In this document: positions 12,401 through 24,400 of the stretch, piece by piece | Position numbering within the stretch: position 1 is the first letter of the stretch | How the letters are laid out: every line of letters starts with the position of its first letter | Assembly (NCBI GenBank): GCA_043777315.1 | Contig: JAYVPW010000093.1 | Span: forward strand, 136,020 to 200,019 | Origin: CAIURC01 sp043777315 | Lineage (GTDB): Bacteria; Verrucomicrobiota; Verrucomicrobiia; Chthoniobacterales; Chthoniobacteraceae | Length of the DNA: 64,000 nucleotides | Reading direction: 5' to 3' | The notes under the pieces: model-generated | The model's input: only the letters and a program-made list of their open reading frames with translations | Database searches by the model: none | Told to the model about the DNA's origin: nothing | Program-made: the position numbers and the translations under genes

Positions 12401-15400
12401 TCGTGCCGGTCAATCCCGCATCCGTCGTGTCGCTGATGTCGATCCGCGACGAGCCCTTGCCCGACAAGCCGACCTCGTAAATGTCGTCCCCGTTTCCACC
12501 CTCGAGCCTGAGGACGTCGTGGATTCCATTCTCGAAAGTCTGCCGCCCATTCCGGTTGTAGTTCACCCGAATCCGGTCGTTGCCATCGCCCGCGCGGATC
12601 GTCGTCGGACCGCTGATCGTGTTGATCGTGATCGTGTCGTTCGTGACGTTCGCAACCGGCGTCTCGTTGCCCGTGTCGATGATCGTCGTGCCGATGATCG
12701 TGGCATCGAGGAAGAACCGATCCGAACCCGTGCCGAGGAACAGATTGAACGACTCGAACCCTTCGTAAGCCACGCCCTGCGCCATCCCGAGATCGAGCAC
12801 CTGCAAGCCGCTGACCATCGCGCCGTGCCGGTCGAACATCGTCGTCCCCTGCTCGCCGTCGTTCCCCGTCGGATCGCCGCTGTCGTAAATGCTCAACACA
12901 TCGCCCAGCGGCCCGGACGGACCCGCGCGCACCGTGATCCGCGTGTCGAGCGCATCCAGCGTGCTCGCCACCGGATTCGCATTCGGAGTCAGGATCCCAG
13001 CGAGCAAGGCCGAGCTGCCGACGATCAGCGTGTCGGTCCCATGCCCGAGATCGATGTCCAGCGTCTCGACGGTGAAGTAAGTCAGCGAGCCGCCGACCCC
13101 GAAAAGCCCCGCCAGCCGCGACTCGGTCAGCCCCACCCCACTGTCCAGCATTTCTGCGTCGTCATCCACGCGCACCCGATCGACTCCAGCCTGCCCGTTC
13201 ACCGTCAGCAACGCCGTGATCTCATTCGCGGTCCCGAGCAGGTTGTCATTGCCGCCATCCTGAATCGAGCCCGCCTGAGTCCCGATGCTGATCAAGTCAT
13301 CGTTCGCCCCCGCATTGATCGTTGTGATCCCGGCGACACGGCGAATGTCGAATCTGTCCATGCCCGAACCCGTATTGAAGGTCGTGCTCCCCGTGTAGCT
13401 CACCAAGCCGTCGAGCAAGTTCGTCGGTGGCACGGTCGCCGGGACTGTCGGCACGATCAACGGTCCGATCCCCGGCTTCATCGTGACGAGATTCGCACCA
13501 TCGCCCAACGTCACCTCGAGATGCTCGACCTTGGTAAAGTCGAACTGACCCGTTGACGGCAGCAGTGTCCCAGTCAGCCGTTGTTCGACCTTGATCTCCT
13601 GCACCTTGTCCGACGCGAGATAAGACACCGCCTCGCCACCGAAATAAGTCACCGGCTCATTCCCGAGATACTTCGCCAGCTCTCCACCGGAGTAAGTCGA
13701 TTGAACGAACGCCCCGCCGGACAGTTGATAAACCGGCTCGCCGCGAGCGTGGAAAATCGCGCGCTTGGTCAAGGTCACGACGTTGTTGCTGGCGACCGCA
13801 TCGTAGCCCTTCACCGAGTCGAGTTGCGCCGCGAACGCTGCCGCCAGGTCGTTCGATGACTGACCGGCGCTCAGCTTGATCTCATACTTCTGCCCGTTGA
13901 GCGTGACTGAGAATGTGTCTCCCGCCGCCGCGCCGGTGAAGGTGATCTTGTTCACAAATGCCGACACATTCGCCACCACCGCCGTCCTGCCCGCGCCCGG
14001 TGCCGCCGCGGTGAGTGTGTCGGGCTGATAAGTCTTCACGCTGCCGTCGTCGTTCCGGCTAAAGATCCACTGCCCGCCATCCTTGGTCACGATCGGCTCG
14101 CCGAAGAGCGCCGGTTCGCTGCCGTTGTAGAACTTGCCGTCGCCCGCCAGGTGCCTGGCATCGACGATGACCGTGAAGCGGACGGTCGCGTGAACAGTCG
14201 AAGCCAGATTCGCAGGCAGAGTCAGCGTCTCACCGCTGAGTTGCGCCGCGGTCGGCGTGTAGTTGTAGATGTTCGACCCGTCGGAAATCGTGGCGATCAC
14301 CCGACCCGCGACCAGCGGTCCAAAGCCAGTCAGCGTGAAGGTGCGCGGGTTGACCGACGGCGGCAGCGTCGCATTCCAGTCAAAGCTCCTCGCCAGCGTC
14401 ACCTTCACCGTCACCGGCGTCGTGGACTGATGATCTCGAGACACGTTGAGGGTCAGCAACGATTGATGAGTCGGCACGCCCGCGACGCTGTTGACGAAAT
14501 CGACAACGCTGACGATCTCATCGCGCGCCAGGTTGTAAGTCCCGGCGCTGTTCGTCACTGCGATCGAAACAATGTCGCCCGCCTTCAAGTCACGGGTTGC
14601 CAGCGTCAGCGTCGTGTTCTTCGGCAGCGTCAGGAGACCAAAGGCTTCACTGAAGGCTTCGGTCACCTGCTCGCCACGGTTGTGAATCGCGACTTGTCCC
14701 GCCTGATGCAGGAACGGGCTGATAATGTCGATGTCCACCCGCACGTTGCCGCTGAAGGTGCGGGTCACCGTCACCTGATTGGTGTTGTAGTTAATCGTGA
14801 AGTCACCCGGCGCGGACAACGTGCTCCGCCCGCCATTCGCACCCACGACTGACACCGAGATGGCATCGCGAGTGTTGATGTCGGTCGAAAGGTTGTAGGT
14901 CGTCGCGACCGCCAGCGTCGTGTTCTTGAAGCTCTCGCGGTTGCCCGGATTCGTGACCGGCAGACCTAGCTCATCGAACGTCGCCTCACCGCCGAGGTAG
15001 CGAACCATCTCGCCGGCAGTGTGCATCACGCGCTCGCCGTAGAAGTGACTAACGATGTCGCCGGCAACATGCCGACGCGGCAGGTTGTTTGCATCGACCA
15101 ACGGCTGGCGCGTGTAGATGTCGAGGATGAGTTCGCCGCCCTGAAACTTGACCACCTCGCCCGTGAAAGGATCGAGCACGGGCTCGCCGCCGGTGTAGGT
15201 CTGCGCGTCGGCGACAAAGAAGTAGTTGAGGTAAGTCACTTCCACCACACCGGCCGCCGCCACACCGTTCACATCCTTCAGCGCCGACACGTTGATCGTG
15301 ATCGTGTCCACGCTGTCCGGGACGTTCGTATCTCGAGGATTGTAAGTGTAGTCCGCTGGCAGCGCTTCATGCGGATAGGCGAACAAGCCACTCGTCACGC

Positions 15401-18400
15401 CTTGGATCGAGATCTGGAACCGCACGTCGTTCAACGTCGTGCCTTTCCGCAGCGAGATGGTGAGAGTCGAAGACTGCGCTGGATCGACCTCGAACTTGTC
15501 GCCGCCGTGAGTCTGCGTGCGCCCGCCGATGATCTTGTCCACCGCGCGGAGATAGGTGTCGAGGATGGCCGTGTCGCCCGCGGTGTTCACGCTGTTGTCC
15601 ACGTTCAGCGTGTCGAAGCCCGGCGTGGTTTCGAGCAAGTCAACGACGCGCGTGACCAAGCCTGTCGTGACTCGCGGGACAAACAGCAGCACCGGCGGGC
15701 GGTCGCGGGTGATCGTCTCCGCGCCGCTGTCGGCGTAGTAAAGCGGCCGGTTCTGACTGTCCAATTTCTGCGTCGTCGTGTTGCCGACGAACACCTTCGG
15801 ATACTCCGCCGCAGTCGTCTTGGTCGTGCCGTCGTCGCGGTAGAAAAGCCGCTGGCCGAGCCCGTCCACGACCTGCACCGGGTCCATGATGATGTCCCCG
15901 CGTTTATCGAGCACGACGACGTAGGCCGCGATCTTGTGCGGATCGGTCGGGAACAATGCCGGCTTCGTGCTCGTGTCGAAGACGATCTGCGCCTGCGTCG
16001 CCGCGGCGTATCCCGTGATCTTTCCCCCGGTCAGCGTCGGCGCGGTGTCGATGTAAACGAGCGGCGCGTTGCGGAGCAGTTCGGTGAAGTCCGGGTTGCT
16101 CGCCGCGACGTTCTGCACGTCCTCTTTTGTGTGCGCGTCGCCATCGAAGAAGATGCGGCCAAGAATCCCAGCCAGGCTGCCGGCTTTGACCGTCACCGTG
16201 CTGTCGGTGCTCGTGAGGATCGGCACGCCCATCACCGACGAGGCGATAGTCTTGAAGGTCACAGTCCATGACTTCGGCGTCGGCCCCGCGACGACTTCGA
16301 CGCCGCCGACATTCGGGATGTTGTCGAGCGCTTCGAGCGCTGCCTGCACTTGCGCGGCGGTCGCATCGAAGGCGATCGAGGTCGTGCTCTTGCCCGCGTA
16401 GGTCAGCGCGAAAGTGCCGCTCGTTTTCGTCGTCGAAATGGTCTGCGTCAGCCGGTCGCGCGCATCGACCGTGTCGTCGCCCGCGCCGCCGTAGATCAGC
16501 GCGAGGCCGCCGACCTGGCCAAGGTTGATCCGGTCGTTCCCCGCGCCGCCGTCGATGACGATATTCTGGCCCGGCTTGTCGGCCGTCGGAGCGTAGGTGC
16601 GGATGACCGTGAACTCGTCGTTTCCGTCCGCGAGGCGCAGCTCGATCGTCTCGAATCCTTGCGCGTCCACGCCGAAGAACGGCAGCCCGTTCGCGCTCTC
16701 GCCGGTCGCGAGGCCGATGCCTTCGATGCTCTGGAACTCGTCGAAAAGCAGCTTCCCGGTCTCATCGCGATCCTGGCGGAAGATCGAGTTGCCAGCCTTG
16801 TCGAGGCCGACTTCCACGAGCCGCGGGATGCCGCTGCGGACGCGAATCTGGCCCGCGCTGGAGAGCCCTTTTTGGTTGTGAATGATGAGGCGGTCGCCGG
16901 CGGTTTCAAACTGATCGCCGCCGACCACGATGAGCCGTCCGCGAATGCGCGAGACGTCGAAAATGCCCGTCGCCTTGAACGCGAACGGCGGCGGATCGAC
17001 GGTCACTTTCGCCGGCTGCACGACCTGCTCGCGCGGGACGAGCGCGCCGACCTGGTAGTTGAATTCGAGGTCGGGAATCGTGATCTCGATCGCCGCGTCG
17101 AAGATGAAGAACCGGCCGAAGACGAGCTGCGCCGTGACGTTCGCCGGGTTGTAGGTCAGGACGTTCGCGGGGTTCGCGTCGAACTTCACAAACGGAAACG
17201 CGGCGCGCGCGGCGGCTTCGAGCGTGTAGGTGAAGTTCGCGACGAAGCTGGCGGCGAGGTCCTGCGCGGACGTGCCGGAGAAGAGTGCGTTGAAGAAGTT
17301 CACGCGGAATGTGAGGCCGTGCAGCTTGTCCTTCCGCGCGGAATAAACGACATCCGGCGGGAGCTGGATGCGGAACGCCGGCGGCTGGTATTCGAACGAC
17401 GGCGGATCGAAGACGAGCGTCGGAGGCTGGCCACCGACGTGGATGGTGTCGTCGCCGCTGCCGCCGACGACGGTGGTCTCGAACGCCGGGCTGGTGGAGA
17501 GGATGTAGATGTTGTCCGGCCCGCCGCCGCCATCGACTTCGATCGCTTCGATGTTCGTGAAATTCACGATCCGGCCCGCGCCGGCGATGTAGGTCGCGGT
17601 GACGACGAAGGTGTCGCCGATCGGCGTGCCGACGAGGACGATCGTGTCGGTCCCTGGCCCGCCGTTGATCTTCACCGGCGCGTTTTGCAGGTAGTCGTAA
17701 CGGTTCTCGCCGCCGCCGCCGAAGAGCGTCGTGAGGTTGGTGATCTCGTTTTCGTCCTCCGCGTTTTCGCGCAGGACGAGGAAGGTTTTGAGCAGGAAGC
17801 GGTCGTTGCCGTTGCCGCCGTCGAGGTAGAGCTGCGCGCGGTTGTGGTTGACCTCGAAGCGGTCGTTCTGGTCGCCGCCGAGGACGGTGAGCGGCGCGGA
17901 GTTGCCGTTCGTCATGTTGTCCGTGTCCACGACCGGCACGCCGTCGGGGAATTCCAGCGTGCGGTTGCCGGTGTCGGGCTTCAGCGGGACGGTCGCGATC
18001 GTGATGTTGTCGTCGCCCGAACCCATGTCGATGACGGTGTAAACGACGGTGTCGTTCGAGAGGAAATCGTCCGCGCCCGCGAGGCCGTTCACCCGCACGC
18101 GGTCGATCCCGCGGTAGCTGAGAATATCGCTCGCCGCCCGCGCGCGGTCGCCCACCGTGACGGTCCCGACCCGCGCCGCGCCGACGCCGAACGCATCGAG
18201 CGTGATCGTGTCGGGGCCGTTCGTGCCATTGACCACGAGCTCATCGCGACCGTGCGTGCCGCCGCTGTCGTCGATGGTGATCCGGGCCGAGTTCATGCCC
18301 GTGAGATTGACGATGTAGTATTCGTTCAGCCCGCCGTCTGTGCCGAGCGCGAGGCCCTGATTATCGAGCGTCACCGTGCCGGTGAAGGCGGTCACGTTGA

Positions 18401-21400
18401 ACGGCGCATTGCCGACCGTGATCCGGCCGTCCACGTCGTTGACGACCATCACATTATTGCCGCTGCCACCGATGAGGATCGCGTGCTCGAAGATGGTCGC
18501 GCCGTTGCTCGCGTTCAGCGTGCTCTCGACGATCGAGGCGCCGTTCCAGTTGTCGCCGCGGTCGCGGAGCGGGAAGCTGACCGGCGCGCCGAGCGCGAGA
18601 TAATCGGGATCTTCCGCATCGATGAGCCGCTGTTGCTCGGTCTGCTCGTCGATCGCGTTCGCTTTGAAGAAGGTGCCGCCGCCGACCATTTTCGCACTGT
18701 CGGCGATCAGCTCCGGCACGTTGAAATCGTCGCCGGTGCTGGCGAAAACGACGACCCACGGCGAGGTCGCGGTTCCATTCCCGAGCACGCTGACGTTGTT
18801 CCCCGCGATCGTGCGGATCGCGGTCTGCACATCGGCGGCGGGCGCATTCCACGCGATCGGGACACTGATCGCGTCGCGATATTTCAACGTGAAAGTTCCG
18901 CCCGTCGCGTTCGACGAAAGAAGCTGCACGGCGTTGATCGTCCGCTGCGTTTTCGTCGCGATGGAGACGATGTCGTCCGGTCCGGTGAGCTGCGGGATGC
19001 CGTTGATCGTGTTCGCGATGTGGACGAACTGCACCTTCCACGGATCTTCCGGCGTGCCGCTGCCGGTCACCGTGACGCCGGTGCCGTCGTTGATTTCCGG
19101 CAGCCCGAGCAGCGCGTTTTTCAACTGCAACGTCGCGTCGCTCGCCTGCGGATCGATCTCCGCGGTCTGCACATTATTGAAGGTCAGCCGGAATTTCCCC
19201 GAGCCCGGCGTCACCGAGATGAGCTGTATTTCGTTCGCGGTGTAATGCGTTTTCGTGATGACCGTCAGCTTCCCGTCGCCGACCACTTTCCCGATCACGA
19301 GGTAGTTGCCGAAGAGCCCGATGTCGGCGTTCTGCTGCTCGACGAGCGTGTCGTCGCCGCCCGCGTCGATGAACGTGTCCCTGCCCTCGCCGCCGGTCAC
19401 ACGGTCATTGCCCGCGCCGCTGTTCAGCGTGTCGTTGAACTTCGATCCGATCACCTCGTCGTTCCCCTCGCCCGCGATCAGATTCAGCACCGCGCTGTCG
19501 GACGTGACCCCGCTCGCATTGAGGCGGTCGTCACCCGAACCGGCATCGACGACGATCGTGTCGCCTTCGCTGCGCACGCTGCTCGACGCGACAACGGTGT
19601 AGTTGCCCGCGCTGTTCGAGCGGCTGATCGAGACGCCGCCATCGTCGCTGGTCGAGAGGCTGAAGTTGTCCGCGTAAGCCGTGCTGCCGTCGTCGCCTTT
19701 GACGAGAAGCGTGTCCTTCGCGCGGTCGTCGGAGAACGAGAACGCGGGCTCCTCGATCGTGTCGTCGTCCGCGGTGCCCGGCGTGTTGTGGTTGTTCAGC
19801 GTGCGGGTCGTCGTGCCGATTTGCGTCACCTGCTGGCCGAAGTCCACGTTCACCCGGCCGACGCCCGCGCCGAGCAGGCTTTCGACCGTGATCGAGTCGC
19901 TGCCGGTGCCCGCGAAGAGGTTCAGATTCTCGACGCCATTCGCCTTGAAATTCGAGGCCGCGCCGGTCGAGACGGAGAACTGGTTCACCGCGCTCCGGCT
20001 GATCGTGATCTTCTCGCCGTTCGAGCTCGCGGTGATTTCCAACGTGTCGTTGTCCACGCCATCGGCTCCGAAAAGTTCGCTGCCCGCGCCGTCGAGATTG
20101 AGCTTCACGATGTCGTTCCCGGCTCCGCCGTAAATCTTGTCCGCCCCGCCGCCGCCGACGATCAGGTCGTCGCCCGCGTCGCCGTAGAGTTCATCCCCCG
20201 CCGGTCCGCCCGTGATCTGATCGCGGCCATCGTCACCGTGGATGATCGCCTTTCCGGTCCCGCGCTGGAAAATGTAATCCTCGCCCGCGCCGCCGTTGAT
20301 CATCACGAGCGGCGCGTTGCTCACGTTTTGGATGACGTCATTGCCGTCGCCGCCGTTCAGCGTCGCGAGTCCGGTGCCGGCGTAAATGATCGAGTCGTTT
20401 CCGCTGCCGCCGTCGATGAAGACCGGCACGGTCACATTGTCCTCGACGAAGAAGTCGTCGTCGCCGTCGCCGCCATTTGCGCTGATCGAAGTGACGTGCT
20501 CGAAAGTGTTGCTGCGGCCGAGCGCCGTGACGCGGATCGTCTGGTCGGTGTCGCTGCCGCCGACGCGCTCGACCTTGTAACTTTCCGACGTTCCATTTTC
20601 GCCGATCCCGCGGTTTTGGTTGCGCGCCTTGCTGGTGTTCAGCACGAGTTTCCCACCGCTCCACGTCTTTGCATTCGACTCATCGCCGGCGAGGTAAACC
20701 GGCTTCGGCAGCTCGAGATAACCGATGTTGAAGTCGTGATCGAAGGTGACGCTGAACAGGAAGAAATCGATCGTCACCGAGAGCGAGAGGACGATCGGCA
20801 CGGTTCCATTTCCCTCGACGTGGAAGCGCGCGCCGAGGCTGACGCCGAGCGGGAATCCGAAGATGTGCGCGCGGACGTAGCCGCTCAGCTCGAGGTTGAA
20901 GATGAAGTAATCGTTGCCGATCGCGTCCTTCGTCACGATCGACGTGATGTTGAAATGGACGCCGCCTTCGATGCCGAAGAAGTCGTTCCCGATGCTCAGC
21001 CGGCCATCGACCGTGACGCTGAAGCTGCCGCTCGAATCGAGCCAGCCCTTCACGCGCAGGCCGCCAAAACCGAACAGATTCACGCCCGCGTCGAAGTCGA
21101 ACCGCCACGAATTGAACGCCGACACGCGGATGCTGATGCTCGCGTCGAGCTTGAGAATTTTCAGGATCTCGATGTGCCCCGAGACCATGAGGAAGAAGCC
21201 CGCGGGCACGCCGTCGCGCAGCGCGCCGGTCGTGTTGATCTGCAGCCGCCCCGAGGCATCGACTGAGAAAACGGCGACGTCCGCTTTCACATGAATCCCG
21301 ACATCGAGGACGAGGCCGCTCGCGTAAACGGCGGCGAGTCCGTCGGCTTCAAATTCCAGACCGCCGAGGTTGAACGAGACCTTGAACTGAATCCGGAGGC

Positions 21401-24400
21401 CGTCCGCGCCGATGAAAATCGTGATCTTCCCCTCGCCTTTCGCGAAGCCGAGGAAGTCCACCGAGCCGCCAATCGAGATCAGGACGCCGGGCTGAATCGT
21501 GAGCCCGACCAGCGATTGCGCGCTGCTCGTCGTGTTGAGCTGCAGCATCGCATTCACCGAGAATTTCAGCCCGACGCTGCCGCCGAAATTCGCGTTGAGT
21601 GACAGCGAGAGCGCGGCGACGAGCCCGGCGTTGTTGATGCGGAATCCGCCGCGCACATCGACCATGCCCAGCGGACCGATCCGCGCTGTCGCTTCCGCCG
21701 TCACTTCCAGCATGTCCGGGTTCAGCGTGAACTCGAATTTGCCGTCGAGAGTGATCGCGTTCGCGATGTTCAGCGTCCCGCGCAGGCGCAGATGCAAGCC
21801 CGACGGGACGGTCACCATTTCGACGAGCAGCTTGTCGTTGGCGTCGCGCTTGAATCGGCCGGTCGAGGTGTCGATGCCAAACGTCTGAATGGAGCTGTGC
21901 GAATCGCCGTCGGCAAAGGTGTTCAGCTCGAGCAGGAACTCGCCATCGAAGCGCACGCCGGGAATGCCGTTCGCGACGAGCACCAGAAACACGCGGCCGA
22001 CGACGCCCGTTTCTGCGCCGACGAAGACCGACAAATTCAGCGTGCCGGAAACCGCGCCGAGCACCGGGATCACGCCGCCGACCGCGCCGACGACCGTGAG
22101 CTCGCTGGTCGAGCCGATCGCCGCCTTGATCTGAATGAAGCCGTTCAGCGTGATGACGTTCGCGATCGTGATCTCGGCCTGGATCGTGAAGACGAGGTAG
22201 ATGGACGGGATTTGCGTCGGGCTCTCCAGTCCGTCGAGCCCGGGCGGGCCGGCGAAAATGTGGATGGTCGCCGCTTCGCCCGGATGCAGGAACGGCAGGA
22301 ACGATTGCGGCAGATCGAAGCTCTGGTCGGCCAGCGTGGTATTGAACATCAGCGTCACCGAGCCGGTGACCTTGAAGATTTCGCCGACGCCGGGGAGGCC
22401 GACGCCCTTGCCGACGGCGACGTGGAGGTAGCCCGCGATGCCGGGGATCTCGCCTGCCTTCGACGGCACGGCGATGATTTCCAGCAGGCCGGTGACCTTC
22501 TGATACGTGACCGGCCCGGCCGAGAAATTCTCCACGTCCACATACACCTCGAAGCGCGTGGCGCTGATCTTCAGGTAGAAGAATCCGCGCATGTGGAAGA
22601 GCTCCACGGACGTGCCCGGCGGCTTGATCACCGCGTTGCCGAAGAGCTCCAGCGAGAAGCTCTGCGCGGCGAGAACGTAGGTCCGCACGAGCGGTCCGCC
22701 GTTTGGCCCGATGCCGGGGAGGCTGATCGTCTCGGTCTTCGGGACGCTCGTCGTGTTGATCTGAATCGTGCCGCCGACGTCGAAATAGATGCCGTATTGC
22801 CGCAGCACTTCGAGGTTGCTCTGGAGCGTCGCGACTCCCCAGAACTGCGGCGCGGGCCCGGTCGTGCCGCTGAGGTCGAGGATGAAGCGGCCCGCCGTCG
22901 CGCCGATCGCGCCGAGTTTGTAAACGCGCAGCTCCCCGCTGAAATCGAGCTGGATAACCTTGCGCGCGATGTCGATTTCGATGGTCGCCTGCGCCTTCGC
23001 GCTGAGCAGCGGCTCGTCGAGCAGATCGGCGAGGCGAAGCTCGATACCGCCGGAGATCTCGATGAAGAACGACTGCGCCGAGGTGATGATTTTCACCGCC
23101 TGCGTCGAGGCCGCGCCATTCGTCCCGCCGGAATCCTGCCAGCTTCCCGCGGTGAAATTCACGGTCAGCGTGCCGGTGTCGAACTGCCCGCCGAAGCTGT
23201 AGCGCCAGGTGTTCGTCCCCGCGAGCGCGCCGGGCTGCGTCGGCGTGCCGTTGACGGTGACATTCGCGCCGTTCGCGCCGGTCAGCGTGAATTCCTGTGT
23301 CGAATCGGTGATCGATCCGGCGTTCAGCGTGTTCGTGCCGGTCGGCGTGAAGGTCACGTCGATGTAGTGCTGGCCGTTCAGCGTCTCGCGGTCCGCGGTC
23401 TGCCCGACCACGGGATTCGAGAGCGACGCGCGACCGACGGCGACGGTGAATTTCTCGGTCTCGCCGAGGTTCCCGATGCCGTCCATGTCGCGGAAAGAAT
23501 TGCCGGCAAACGTGACCGTGTATTCGCCGTCGGCGAGCTGGCCGGTGAACCGGTAGCGCCACGAATTCGTCCCCTGCCCTTCGATCAGCACGCGCTCCGG
23601 CGTGGCGTTCAGCGCGACCGCGACACCGGCGCTGTTTTTCAAAGTGATCTCGTCGCCGGTGATGCTGTTGGCGTCGATCGTCCCGCCCATCGGCGCGCGG
23701 AAAGTGACCTCGATGTAGCCGAGTCCGTTGATCGCATCGCGTCCGATCGCCGAGCCGCTGACCGGGCTCGTCACGTCGCCCGTGCTGCCCGCGACGGTGA
23801 AGGTCTGCGTCGTCAGGACGTTGGCGAACCCGGGCGTCACGGGGAGCGGCGTCGGGATCTCATCGCTGAATCCACCCGCGGCGAAATTCACGTTCACGTC
23901 GCCGACCGAGAAATCGCCGGTCAGGAAGTAGCGAAACGTCGAGCCGCTCACGAGCAGCGGCGCGTCGCCGACGCTGACGCCCATCGCGCCGAGCCCGGTC
24001 AGCGCGAACTCCGCGGCGGGGTCGGTGATCGTCGAGGCGATGATCGAATTCATCCGCGACGGGCTGAAGTTCACGTCGAGATAGCTGTGATTCGCGTAGC
24101 TCTTCGTCACCGAAACCGGCGCGGTCGCGGGCGAGCCGCTCTCGGTCCAGCTTCCCGCGAGGTAGTCGAGTTTCACGTCGCGCGACGCGGCGGGCAGTGC
24201 GGCATCGGTGACGAAGCGGCCGGTCAGGAAATAGCGGAACGTCTTCACGCCGCTCGTGTTGCTGACGAAGAGCGGCGCTTGATTCGGATCGAATGCCACC
24301 GAGCCCAGACCCGCGCCGGAGAGCGTGAATTCGGCGTCCGCGTCGGTGATGCTCGCGTCGTCCGCAGCGCTCGGAAATGCAACATCAATGTAGTTCCGGC

